DNA of 64,000 nucleotides from an uncultured Eubacteriales bacterium (lineage in GTDB: Bacteria; Bacillota; Clostridia; Oscillospirales; CAG-382), in contig CAKSUT010000008.1 of NCBI GenBank assembly GCA_934502885.1, positions 1 to 64,000 of the forward strand. The letters run 5' to 3'. Both the position numbers and the translations under genes were made by a program. The notes beneath the pieces were generated by a model. The model saw only the letters and a program-made list of their open reading frames with translations, did not search any database and was not told where the DNA came from. Below, one piece after another: positions 23,285-31,183 of this stretch. Each line of letters opens with the position of its first letter. Position 1 is the first letter of the stretch.

Positions 23285-24385
23285 ATGATTTCCGGCAACA
23301 AATATGATTACAGCGGCGCAGATGAACTTCCTCTCGGAGAGGTTGTCACCTGCGCCTTTGCCGTTTTTGACGGCACGAAGGACCGTGTGTACAAGAACAC
23401 CCTCTTTGCCGCAATACCGCAGACCCGTGGCGAGGACTTTGACAGACACCTGAAAAAGAGGTGCGCCGAGGTTTTTGGTGCTGTCGGAAACGGCAGCCTT
23501 GCAAGAGGCAGAGTGTATATTTTCCGCGAGATTATACAGAACGAAGACGAGTTTGACGTGTTTTATGCCGCACTCGGCATCATTGATTCCGCGAATCTGC
23601 GGATGATATGCGTTCCCCTCCCGGGCTTCGCGGAGCTTGCGGACGACACGGTGTCTGAGTACCCCGAAAGTGCGGTCGAGGCGTATGTTCTTTACGCCGC
23701 GGCGGCGGAAACATACGAGAAAACATTTGACTGCCGGGCGAAAAACTTTATTTTCAGGCGTCTTCTCGAGCTTTCGGAACAGGCGCCGAAGTATTACGGA
23801 AGCTGTCTGTTTTCAAGTGTGCTTTATGCCCCGAACGATACGAAGGTCGATGTATGCGTTATACTCCGAAGTGTGCATATCGCGTTTGACGAAGTGTTCC
23901 GCGGCACGGAATTTTCGGTGTGCCTTGACGAAAAAGACGACGTTTGCGTGCCCGTGACAAACTCAAAATACATTGCCGCCGCTATTGTGTGCGGAGTGTC
24001 ACTGCTCTTAAAGGTGTCGGAGAAGAAAGATGTGCTTATAACCGCGTCGAGAATCAAATCGGATAAAGACGAGAATTTCGGCAAGATATCCGTAAAACTC
24101 GAGTGCAAGGACGGCGCGTCGGCTTACTGCCTGCTTTCGTATATGCACGCGGATCTCTGCTTTGTCAGGTGCTGTGCGGAGAAGACAGACCTTTCGTTTT
24201 CTACGGGCTTTTCGGGCGGCAATGCTTACATAGACTTTCTCATTACTCCCGACGATACGGCTTTCGCGGCAAAGCTTCCGTTCTTCTCGGGCGAGAACGA
24301 GGACTCTCCGTCGGAGGAAACCGAAGACTCTCCGCAAGAAGCCTCGGAGGAAGAGGAAAATCCCTCCGCCGAAGAGGAGAACTGA
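23285..24385 (+). CDS. Uncharacterised protein, possibly a degenerate kinase-like fold
   Basis: A 366-aa protein that I do not recognise. It has no signal peptide or membrane segment. Residues about 1-90 hold an alpha/beta stretch. Residues about 150-180 (NFIFRRLLELSEQAPKYYGS) could be a helical hairpin. The part from about 195 (VDVCVILRSVHIAFDEVFRG...SKYIAAAIVCGVSLLLKVS...VLITAS) follows the spacing of a histidine-kinase HATPase domain, but lacks the N-box Asn and the glycine boxes. The last 35 residues are almost wholly acidic plus Ser/Pro. Its ribosome site is weak. The kinase-like reading is a guess from pattern spacing; the acidic tail suggests a charged partner. Confidence 0.75.
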   Translation: MISGNKYDYSGADELPLGEVVTCAFAVFDGTKDRVYKNTLFAAIPQTRGEDFDRHLKKRCAEVFGAVGNGSLARGRVYIFREIIQNEDEFDVFYAALGIIDSANLRMICVPLPGFAELADDTVSEYPESAVEAYVLYAAAAETYEKTFDCRAKNFIFRRLLELSEQAPKYYGSCLFSSVLYAPNDTKVDVCVILRSVHIAFDEVFRGTEFSVCLDEKDDVCVPVTNSKYIAAAIVCGVSLLLKVSEKKDVLITASRIKSDKDENFGKISVKLECKDGASAYCLLSYMHADLCFVRCCAEKTDLSFSTGFSGGNAYIDFLITPDDTAFAAKLPFFSGENEDSPSEETEDSPQEASEEEENPSAEEEN

Positions 24386-24436
24386 GGGTAAAATCTTACA
24401 AAATTGTATTTTTTCACTCCAAAAAGGTAAAGTGTA

Positions 24437-24465
24437 TTGACACGGCGCAAAAGTTGTGTTACAAT
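24437..24465 (+). promoter_or_regulatory. Consensus promoter of the T-box transcript
   Basis: TTGACA (24437-24442), 17-bp spacer, TACAAT (24460-24465). Confidence 0.8.
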
Positions 24466-24471
24466 GAACGC

Positions 24472-24762
24472 AATATGAAAGGCATTGACGAAGAGTTTGC
24501 AGGGTGTGATTTCTTCCAGAGAAGCGGCGGTAGGTGCGAGCCGTTAAGAAAAGTCCCGGCAATGTAGCTTCCAAGCCGAGAGGAAGAAAGCTCCGTTTTG
24601 CGCGAGCCTGTAGAACCTCTCCGTACGGCTGCGTTAAAGCATAGGAATTGATGGATTCCGAAGCGGCGGATTTGTTCCGCAAATTGAGTGGTACCGCGGG
24701 TAAGCTGAATTTTTCGGCACTCGTCTCAAAGTTTTATTACTTTGGGTCGGGTGCTTTTTTTG
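24472..24762 (+). promoter_or_regulatory. T-box leader (tRNA-sensing transcription antitermination)
   Basis: The hallmark AGTGGTACCGCGGG (24687-24700) lies before a terminator stem GCACTCG-TCT-CAAAG / CTTTG-GGT-CGGGTGC with seven T (24717-24761). Upstream are a stem-I distal motif (CCAGAGAAGCGGCGG with TAGGTGCGAGCC, about 24516-24542), a long stem-II-like hairpin (AGCCGAGAGG / CCTCT...CGGCT), and a GGAAT/ATTCC stem-III hairpin. Lower stem I can pair GAAG/CTTC and TTGC-A-GGG/CCC-G-GCAA. The 3' side of the loop between them reads TGTAG, so the specifier may be UGU (Cys, 24563-24565) or GUA (Val, 24564-24566); I cannot decide. The leader controls the ligase gene at 24806. Confidence 0.88.
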
Positions 24763-24805
24763 TACCCGAAATCCCGAAGAAACGAGAAAGGAAGGTAAAG
24801 ACGAA

Positions 24806-27115
24806 ATGGAAACAACGACCGCAAATCTTGATCTCAAGATAAAGGAAATGGCGCAGAGAATAAAGGAACTGCGTATGATCGAGGGATTTACCGTGCAGGA
24901 TATGGCACAAAAGACCGGAGTTACAACCGATGAATACGCACGCTGCGAAAACGGCGAGAGCGACCTCAACTTTGCGTTCATATACCGTTGTGCGCTTGCT
25001 TTCGGCGTAAACGTCACGGATATTATCGAGGGCTACAGTCCGAACCTGAAGTCGTATACCGTCACACGAAGAGGTGCGGGGCAGGAGATAGCGAACGCAC
25101 ACGGCATGACCTACTACAACCTCGCCTACGCTTTCACCAACCGTATCGCCGAACCGCTTTACGTCGTCAGCACCTACAGCGAAGAAGCGCAGAAGCGTGA
25201 TATAGAGCTTACCACTCACGAGGGACAGGAGTGCGATATCGTCGTTGACGGACACCTTCTCGTTCAGGTCGGCGACCACAAGGAGCTTCTCGGACCGGGC
25301 GACAGCATATACTACAACAGCGATACGCCCCACGGAATGATTGCCGCCGAGGGCCGCGACTGCATTTTCTATGCAATAGTCCTCCGTGCCGACGGTGAAA
25401 ATGCCGCAGTTGCCGCCGAAAGCCGAGCCGCAAATGCCGCCGTAACAGACAAAATAATCGGAACGACCGTCAAGGACGACAGCGACCGCATATACCGCCG
25501 TTTCGTGGAGACAACGGAGGATAAAAACGGCACGCCGACAGAAATCCGCTTCAAGAATACCGAACACTTCAACTTTGCTTTTGACCTCGTTGACGCACTT
25601 GCGGAGCGTGAACCCGATAAGCTTGCGATGCTCCACGTCTCGAACGACAAAACCGAACGCCGCTTTACCTTCCGTGATATGAAGCGTGCCTCGGCGCAGT
25701 GCGCAAACTATTTCGCCTCCCTCGGAATAAAGAAGGGCGACAGAGTCATGCTCGTTCTCGGCAGAAGGTATCAGTTCTGGTACGCCATGCTCGGACTCAA
25801 TAAGCTCGGCGCGATAGCGATACCGGCGGTAAATCAGCTTCAGGAGCACGACTTTGAGTACCGCTTCAAGACGGCGGGAGTCAATACACTTATCTGCACT
25901 GCCTCCGGCGACGTCGCACATCAGGCGGAGCTTGCGGCGAAAAACTGTCCCGAGCTTAAAAATATGATAATAGTCGGCGGCGAGCGTGACGGCTGGAGAA
26001 ACTTCGATGAGGAGTATCGCCGCTTCAGCACACACTACGACAGAACCGAGTCCTCTCCCGGCGGCGACGACCTCATGCTCATGTTCTTCACCTCCGGTAC
26101 GTCCGGATATCCGAAAATCGCCGCACACAATTATAAGTACGCCCTCGGTCACTTCCATACCGCAAAGTACTGGCACTGCGTAGATCCGGACGGACTCCAC
26201 TTCACAATCTCCGACACCGGCTGGGCAAAGGCGATGTGGGGCAAGCTCTACGGTCAGTGGCTCTGCGAGGCGGCTACCTTTGTCTACGACTTCGACCGCT
26301 TCGATGCGGCTGATATTCTCCCAATGTTCGCAAAGTATCATATCACGACCTTCTGCGCACCTCCCACAATGCTCCGCATGATGGTAAAGCAGGATATATC
26401 GAAATACAACCTCTCGTCGGTAAAGCATATGACAACCGCCGGAGAAGCACTCAACCCCGAGGTATACCGCCAATTTGAAAAGGCGACGGGACTGCGCATT
26501 CTCGATGGCTTCGGTCAGTCGGAAAGCACCATGATAATCGGCAACCTCGTAGGAGCACCGCACAAGATAGGCTCTATGGGCAAGCCGGCACCCATATACA
26601 ACGTTTCCCTCATGGACGGCGACGGCAAGCTTGTAACCAACAGCGAACCGGGAGAGATAGTAATCGACGTGTCGAACGGTGCGCCCTGCGGACTCTTCAC
26701 CGGTTACTACCGCGACCCCGAAAAAACCGCTGAGGTTTGGCACGACGGCTACTACCACACGGGCGATCTTGCGTGGCGTGACGAGGACGGCTGTTATTGG
26801 TATGTCGGCAGATGCGACGACGTCATAAAGTCCTCCGGCTACCGCATAGGACCGTTCGAGATAGAGAGCGTTATAATGGAGCTTCCGTATGTCCTCGAAT
26901 GCGGCGTTTCGGCGGTTCCCGACGAGGTCAGAGGACAGATAGTAAAGGCGAGCGTTGTGCTTGTTCCCGGAAACGAGCCGTCGGAAGAACTGAAAAAAGA
27001 GATACAGAACTACGTCAAGGAGCGCACCGCGCCCTATAAGTACCCGAGAATAGTCGAGTTTAAGGAAAGTCTTCCCAAAACGACCAGCGGAAAGATACAG
27101 AGAAATAAACTTTGA
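24806..27115 (+). CDS. XRE-cupin-AMP-forming acyl-CoA synthetase fusion
   Basis: A 769-aa fusion. Residues about 12-75 are an XRE helix-turn-helix (IKELRMIEGFTVQDMAQKTG). About 125-190 are a cupin (GQECDIVVDGHLLVQVGDHKELLGPGDSIYYNSDTPHGM). About 255-769 are an acyl-CoA synthetase with P-loop LMFFTSGTSGYPKIAAH, FGQSES, YHTGDLAWRDEDGCYWYVGR and LPKTTSGKIQRNKL (acyl-adenylate lysine). SDTGWAKAMWGKLYGQW resembles medium-chain acyl-CoA synthetases. Expected reaction: acid + ATP + CoA to acyl-CoA + AMP. Start ATG 24806 follows AAAGGAAGG. XRE-cupin-ligase fusions occur in Clostridia as far as I know, but T-box control is unusual. The acid substrate is unknown; an amino-acid-derived acid would fit the leader. 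Confidence 0.92.
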   Translation: METTTANLDLKIKEMAQRIKELRMIEGFTVQDMAQKTGVTTDEYARCENGESDLNFAFIYRCALAFGVNVTDIIEGYSPNLKSYTVTRRGAGQEIANAHGMTYYNLAYAFTNRIAEPLYVVSTYSEEAQKRDIELTTHEGQECDIVVDGHLLVQVGDHKELLGPGDSIYYNSDTPHGMIAAEGRDCIFYAIVLRADGENAAVAAESRAANAAVTDKIIGTTVKDDSDRIYRRFVETTEDKNGTPTEIRFKNTEHFNFAFDLVDALAEREPDKLAMLHVSNDKTERRFTFRDMKRASAQCANYFASLGIKKGDRVMLVLGRRYQFWYAMLGLNKLGAIAIPAVNQLQEHDFEYRFKTAGVNTLICTASGDVAHQAELAAKNCPELKNMIIVGGERDGWRNFDEEYRRFSTHYDRTESSPGGDDLMLMFFTSGTSGYPKIAAHNYKYALGHFHTAKYWHCVDPDGLHFTISDTGWAKAMWGKLYGQWLCEAATFVYDFDRFDAADILPMFAKYHITTFCAPPTMLRMMVKQDISKYNLSSVKHMTTAGEALNPEVYRQFEKATGLRILDGFGQSESTMIIGNLVGAPHKIGSMGKPAPIYNVSLMDGDGKLVTNSEPGEIVIDVSNGAPCGLFTGYYRDPEKTAEVWHDGYYHTGDLAWRDEDGCYWYVGRCDDVIKSSGYRIGPFEIESVIMELPYVLECGVSAVPDEVRGQIVKASVVLVPGNEPSEELKKEIQNYVKERTAPYKYPRIVEFKESLPKTTSGKIQRNKL

Positions 27116-27171
27116 TTTACTACGGCAATTATTCTGCACAAATATTTTTTACGCAGGATGTGATTATTCTC

Positions 27172-27242
27172 CGTTACGGTACTTGACATTTTTCGGAAAA
27201 GATTGTATAATTGACGAAAAGATATGGATAAGTACCGTAACG
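27172..27242. promoter_or_regulatory. Perfect 13-bp inverted repeat around the nadE promoter
   Basis: CGTTACGGTACTT (27172-27184) and its exact reverse complement (27230-27242) flank the core promoter, 58 bp centre to centre. Each arm contains a CCGT-x-ACGG-like half-palindrome. The left arm overlaps the -35 and the right arm lies just after the start site, so both cannot pair in the transcript. This looks like a repressor operator pair. Confidence 0.55.
27183..27211 (+). promoter_or_regulatory. Consensus promoter of nadE
   Basis: TTGACA (27183-27188), 17-bp spacer, TATAAT (27206-27211), both perfect. Confidence 0.9.
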
Positions 27243-27255
27243 AAAGGAAGAATAA

Positions 27256-28008
27256 ATGATGTTTGACGCACTTAAAGTAAAAAACGAATGTGTTGAGTGG
27301 ATAAGAGACTTTTTCGAGAAGAACGGAAAGGGCTGTAACGCAATAGTCGGAATTTCCGGAGGCAAGGACAGCTCAACCGTCGCCGCACTTTGCGTGGAGG
27401 CTCTCGGCAAGGACAGAGTAATAGGCGTTCTCATGCCCTGCGGCGTACAGTCCGACATCGAGTATGCAAGAATGCTTGTCGATCACCTCGGAATAAAGAA
27501 CTACACCGTCAACATAAAGGACGCGGTCGATGCGGTTCTTGCGAATATGCCGACCGATTTTCCGCTCACCAAAGAGACAAAGACCAACCTCCCTGCGAGA
27601 ATACGTATGTCGGTTCTCTATGCCGTCGGACAGTCGAATAACGGCAGAGTAGCCAACACCTGCAACCTCTCCGAGGACTGGGTCGGATACTCCACAAGAT
27701 ACGGCGACGCCGCCGGAGATTTCAGTCCGCTTTCGCACATTACGGTCACCGAGATAAAGGAAATAGGCAAGCTTCTCGGACTTCCCGGCGCTCTTGTGAA
27801 TAAAGTCCCGACCGACGGACTCTGCGGAAGGACCGACGAGGAAAACCTCGGCTTTACTTACGCCGCACTCGACGAGTATATCCGTACGGGAGTCTGCGGC
27901 AATGCCGAGCTTAAGGCTCTCATCGACAAAAAGCACGCACAGAACCTCTTCAAGCTCAGCTATATGCCGTGCTTTAAGCCGGAGGGAACGGTCGAGCTTG
28001 CAAAATAA
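27256..28008 (+). CDS. nadE: Ammonia-dependent NAD+ synthetase
   Basis: A 250-aa enzyme that amidates nicotinate adenine dinucleotide to NAD with ATP. The PP-loop motif is IVGISGGKDSSTVAALC (about residues 35-51). RVANTCNLSEDWVGYSTRYGDAAGDFSPL binds the deamido-NAD, and KVPTDGLCGRTDEENLGFTYAALDEYI is standard. It lacks the N-terminal nitrilase domain, so ammonia rather than glutamine is the expected nitrogen source. AAAGGAAG precedes two adjacent ATGs (27256, 27259). It completes the salvage route from pncA and pncB at 8-10 kb. Confidence 0.96.
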   Translation: MMFDALKVKNECVEWIRDFFEKNGKGCNAIVGISGGKDSSTVAALCVEALGKDRVIGVLMPCGVQSDIEYARMLVDHLGIKNYTVNIKDAVDAVLANMPTDFPLTKETKTNLPARIRMSVLYAVGQSNNGRVANTCNLSEDWVGYSTRYGDAAGDFSPLSHITVTEIKEIGKLLGLPGALVNKVPTDGLCGRTDEENLGFTYAALDEYIRTGVCGNAELKALIDKKHAQNLFKLSYMPCFKPEGTVELAK

Positions 28009-28090
28009 TTCGTGTCGAAATGCATTGCAAAACATTGATTTACGATAAATTTCGGCAGCTTTTTCGCAAAAATTGAAAATGTAACCATAA

Positions 28091-28124
28091 TGGGAAGTCA
28101 TACGCTTGGCTTCCCGATTTTTTT
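28091..28124 (+). terminator. nadE terminator
   Basis: GGGAAG/CTTCCC stem (28092-28097 with 28110-28115), then GATTTTTTT. Confidence 0.75.
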
Positions 28125-28203
28125 GCGCATTTGTTTGTCGCCGCTGAGCAAAATATATTCGTCGCCGAAACGAAAGGCGAAAAACAAAACGGAGGAAACG
28201 ATA

Positions 28204-28389
28204 ATGAATTTAACGTCAAAAGAACTCTCCGCAATTGAGGACGAACTCTCTTGCGAGCAGAATCTTATAAGCAAATATCAGAACTACGCCGAGACCTGCA
28301 CCGACACCGAGCTTAAGGCGAAGTACGAGGACACCGTGACACGTCACCGCAAGCACTACGACGCACTTTTCTCATTGATAAACGCATAA
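28204..28389 (+). CDS. Small spore-coat-associated helical protein
   Basis: A 61-aa, all-helical, charged protein (MNLTSKELSAIEDELSCEQN...YQNYAETCTDTELKAKYE...RHRKHYDALFSLINA). Its E-x-x-x-x-KYQ-x-YA and H-x-x-H-x-x-L pattern is that of the short ferritin-like companion commonly found directly before CotF-type coat genes in Clostridia. GGAGG lies upstream of ATG 28204; the frame is open further upstream but has no ribosome site. It is followed 17 bp later by the CotF-like gene, so the two should be co-translated late in sporulation. Confidence 0.8.
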   Translation: MNLTSKELSAIEDELSCEQNLISKYQNYAETCTDTELKAKYEDTVTRHRKHYDALFSLINA

Positions 28390-28406
28390 CGGAGGGGGAG
28401 AAAATC

Positions 28407-28673
28407 ATGGCACAGATACCTGCATTTAACGAGAAAGAAAAGCTCACCGACGCACTTTCGAGTCAGAAGCTTATAACCGAGGTGTACAACACCTTTGCAA
28501 ACGAGTGTGATTCCGCCGAGGTAAAGGGTGTTTTCATGAATATTCTCAACGAGGAACACACCATTCAGCACGACATTTTCTGCGAGATGAAAAAGAGAGG
28601 CTGGTATGAGCCTGCCGAGGCGGAGCAGGCGAAAATCAAAACCGCGGCGGACAAGTACAGACAGAATATGTAA
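28407..28673 (+). CDS. CotF-family spore coat protein
   Basis: An 88-aa protein of the CotF family: LTDALSSQKLITEVYNTFANECDSAEVKGVFMNILNEEHTIQHDIFCEMKKRGWYEPAEA, where the N-I-L-N-E-E-H-x-I-Q and RGWY motifs are typical. It is expected to be deposited in the spore coat. GGAGGGGG is well placed before the ATG. Mature family members are often proteolytically processed. I see no sigma-K or sigma-E promoter I would defend upstream of the pair. Confidence 0.88.
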   Translation: MAQIPAFNEKEKLTDALSSQKLITEVYNTFANECDSAEVKGVFMNILNEEHTIQHDIFCEMKKRGWYEPAEAEQAKIKTAADKYRQNM

Positions 28674-28791
28674 TTACTCGTGTCGAAATGCTGCGCACTT
28701 CGCCACGGAGAAGATTTGTACACGAGGCGCAAATAATCGTGCCGCAAAGCTCGTCGCCGCACGAAGCTCACGGCGAGGCAAAATAACGGCA

Positions 28792-28830
28792 AAAAGAGGG
28801 AGAGCGTAAACCAACGTCCTCCCTCTTATG
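28792..28830. terminator. Terminator between the coat gene and the SseB-like gene
   Basis: AAGAGGGAG/CTCCCTCTT (28794-28802 with 28819-28827). A T run follows on the minus strand, so it mainly ends the leftward gene. Confidence 0.75.
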
Positions 28831-28855
28831 ATTATTTTACGTTTTACCCAATCGT

Positions 28856-30955
28856 TCAGCTCTGCGCCGAGTTTTTCGTCCTGAACTCCACTATCTTCGG
28901 AAGCTCTTCTTTCATTACCGTAAGACCGAAGGTGTCTGCGTCGAGAACGAAACCGCCTGCCTCCTTTGCCTGTGCCGCAAGCTCGTCAAAGGTCACGACA
29001 ATAACCGCATCGTTTATCTTGTTCTCGGACTCCGCCATTGCACGTCTCATTCTTTCGAGAGTCACTCTGTCCGAGAAAGCGCAGACAAACGGCACTTTCT
29101 TTTCGTCCTTGGGTGCGGCAATCATGCGCAGTTTAAGCTTTCCGTCGTATACCGCACAGTCCTTGTCGCCGGGAGCGATGAGCGTACTTTCCTTCATACC
29201 GTGCTTTGCCGCACGTGCCTTTGCAACCTTGATGGCGGACTTTGTATAGAGCGTCACGCCGGGCGTGTATGTTCCCTCGGCAAGTACATAGTAAAGTCCG
29301 ACCGACAGCTCTCCGTAGAGAAGCATACGCAGAAAGCTTCTCACAGAGTCGTAATTCTTCTTCTCTTCGTCGCTCTTCTTGGAAAGATATTTTCTTCCTC
29401 TGTACGAAAGCTGAAGCTCACGAAGCGAAAGTCCCCTCAACACCTCTCCTGTCTTTTCGATGACGTTCTCGTCCTCTATGGGGGAGTAGAGGTCGGAGAT
29501 CAGAAGCTCCGTCATTATGCCGCCGTTGTCAAGAAGAAAGCTCTTGACTCCGAAATGTTCCATGGTTCTGAAAAAGCCCTCGAAGCGTTCTGACGGAATG
29601 CGGTTTACGACCATAGTGCCGCAGTTTTTCGCCGCATACTGAGCCGCCGCGCCGTTTGCGTACTTGAGCTTTGTGAAAAGCTCGAGTCTGCCGTCTTCTC
29701 TGATAAAGGGGAAAATCTTTCTGAAATCGCCGTCAAACGCCGCATATATGCACTTTTCGCCGAGAAGCTTTTTCGCAAGCTCACGTCTTGCCTTTTCGGT
29801 TTCGGGCGTGGGATCGACTCCCTTTTCGCTGTCTGCCTCCTGCAAGGACTTGCACTTTCTCTGAAGCTGTGCAAGCTCGATTGAAGAGGTAAAGTGTTCG
29901 AGGTACTCAGACGGAAGCCTGAAGTTTTCTCTCATGGGGTTTACGATAACTCCCTCAACAGCTCCGTCCTTGCCGAGCATATTTTCGTAAAAATCGAAAA
30001 GAGTTTCGGGAGCTATTTTGAGTCCCTCTGTTTTTCCCTTGTAGAAACGGCTGACCGCGGCGGCATCCGTGAAGAGAATGAGCCACTTTTTGCCGGCTTT
30101 GTCGGTGAGAACGGGCGCTGATTTTACCTCGTTTCCGTCCTTCGTTTCAACCGAGTAGGTCACGATGAGATCCTCGTCTACAAGACCCTCCGTCAGAGCC
30201 GTTGACATTTCGTTTATACGTCTCTGCTCCGCTTCGTTTGTCTCTCTCTTTTCCTCCGTCGCCTTGACGCGGAATATTTCGAGCATCTGGTTGAAGTCTA
30301 TAATTCCGGCGCACAGTTCGGGAGAATGTATGCCGTATTCGTTTTCCTCTCTGACGTGATAAAGCTCCGTGAGAGATATCTCCGCAAGAAGATCCACCGT
30401 TACCTTTTTGTAGCCGGTGATGTAGTACTCCGAGAAAACCTTCTCGAATACCGCCGCCGGCACCTCGAGTATGCGCCTTTCGCCGGCGTAGGCGTTCCAT
30501 TCCTCCGCCTTGTCCTTTGCCGTGAAAACAAACATCACGCCGCCCTCATGGCGAAGGGGCAGGTCGTTCACACGTGCGATAACAACGTAAAGCGTGCTCT
30601 CTCTGAGCCTTGCGAGAACTGCACTGCGAAGCGCTCTTTTGAAGTCGAGAAGATACTCGGTCTGCTCGTGCTTCTCGGCTTTTTCAAGGTCGGTGTTTGC
30701 GAGAAGCTCGTCAACGCACGAACCGAGAGCGTTGTGTACGAAGCAAAGCTCGGGATAGCTCATGCTCTTGAATTCTTCGTCGGTGTAAGCTTCGTTTTCA
30801 GTGAGCTTTTTCGTGACGTAAAGCTCGAAAAGCTCCTTTTCACGCTCCTCGGTGATTTTTTCCGTTATTCTGAAGACAGTCCCGTATACGGCTATCTGCG
30901 CTTTGTTGAAGCCGTCGGATTTGAGAATGTCGATGTTTTTGTCGTTTACTGCCAT
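28856..30955 (-). CDS. Large protein with about four SseB-like repeats
   Basis: A 699-aa soluble protein without signal peptide or membrane helices. Four segments have the layout of an SseB N-terminal domain (strand, value-type strand, then LFTD followed by a helix): about residues 120-215 (STLYVVIARV...VMFVFTAKDKAEEW), 270-350 (LIVTYSV...WLILFTDAAAVSRF), 410-490 (KCIYAAFDG...LELFTKLKYANGAAAQ) and 570-690 (LYYVLAEG...VPFVCAFSDRVTLERM). SseB-like domains are found in secretion and enhancer proteins, but a run of four is unusual. ATG 30955 is used rather than the TTG seven codons upstream. It has its own promoter with GATAAC repeats and no operon partner. Function unknown. Confidence 0.8.
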   Translation of the reverse strand: MAVNDKNIDILKSDGFNKAQIAVYGTVFRITEKITEEREKELFELYVTKKLTENEAYTDEEFKSMSYPELCFVHNALGSCVDELLANTDLEKAEKHEQTEYLLDFKRALRSAVLARLRESTLYVVIARVNDLPLRHEGGVMFVFTAKDKAEEWNAYAGERRILEVPAAVFEKVFSEYYITGYKKVTVDLLAEISLTELYHVREENEYGIHSPELCAGIIDFNQMLEIFRVKATEEKRETNEAEQRRINEMSTALTEGLVDEDLIVTYSVETKDGNEVKSAPVLTDKAGKKWLILFTDAAAVSRFYKGKTEGLKIAPETLFDFYENMLGKDGAVEGVIVNPMRENFRLPSEYLEHFTSSIELAQLQRKCKSLQEADSEKGVDPTPETEKARRELAKKLLGEKCIYAAFDGDFRKIFPFIREDGRLELFTKLKYANGAAAQYAAKNCGTMVVNRIPSERFEGFFRTMEHFGVKSFLLDNGGIMTELLISDLYSPIEDENVIEKTGEVLRGLSLRELQLSYRGRKYLSKKSDEEKKNYDSVRSFLRMLLYGELSVGLYYVLAEGTYTPGVTLYTKSAIKVAKARAAKHGMKESTLIAPGDKDCAVYDGKLKLRMIAAPKDEKKVPFVCAFSDRVTLERMRRAMAESENKINDAVIVVTFDELAAQAKEAGGFVLDADTFGLTVMKEELPKIVEFRTKNSAQS

Positions 30956-30982
30956 TTTACCGCCGTTTCCTTTCAAATGTTT

Positions 30983-31060
30983 ATCACAGTATCGTCATGA
31001 TGTTATCATGGTTATCAAACAATATGATGATATCATATTTTTCAAACTTTGTCAATGCTT
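30983..31060 (-). promoter_or_regulatory. Promoter and GATAAC-type repeats of the SseB-like gene
   Basis: On the minus strand TTGACA, a 17-bp spacer and TATCAT (about 31026-31054) form a good promoter. The -10 overlaps a palindrome ATGATATCAT. Directly downstream come repeated GATAAC/GTTATC words (about 30990-31020), a likely operator cluster. Confidence 0.55.
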
Positions 31061-31114
31061 TTTGTCAAATTGCGCAAAAAACGGTTATTATGCCGCGCGT
31101 AATTTAAAAAACTG

Positions 31115-31143
31115 TTGACACAGCACAAAAACGATGGTATAAT
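31115..31143 (+). promoter_or_regulatory. Consensus promoter of the dockerin-protein gene
   Basis: TTGACA (31115-31120), 17-bp spacer, TATAAT (31138-31143), both perfect. Confidence 0.88.
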
Positions 31144-31183
31144 GCTAACTGTGAAAATATGTAAATACGGGGACGTTTAAAAC

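Noticed and set aside
24737..27139. An 800-codon open frame on the strand opposite the XRE-cupin-ligase gene
   Set aside because: It mirrors the codon bias of the real gene and has no domain signature or ribosome site. The plus-strand protein has a full set of ligase motifs.
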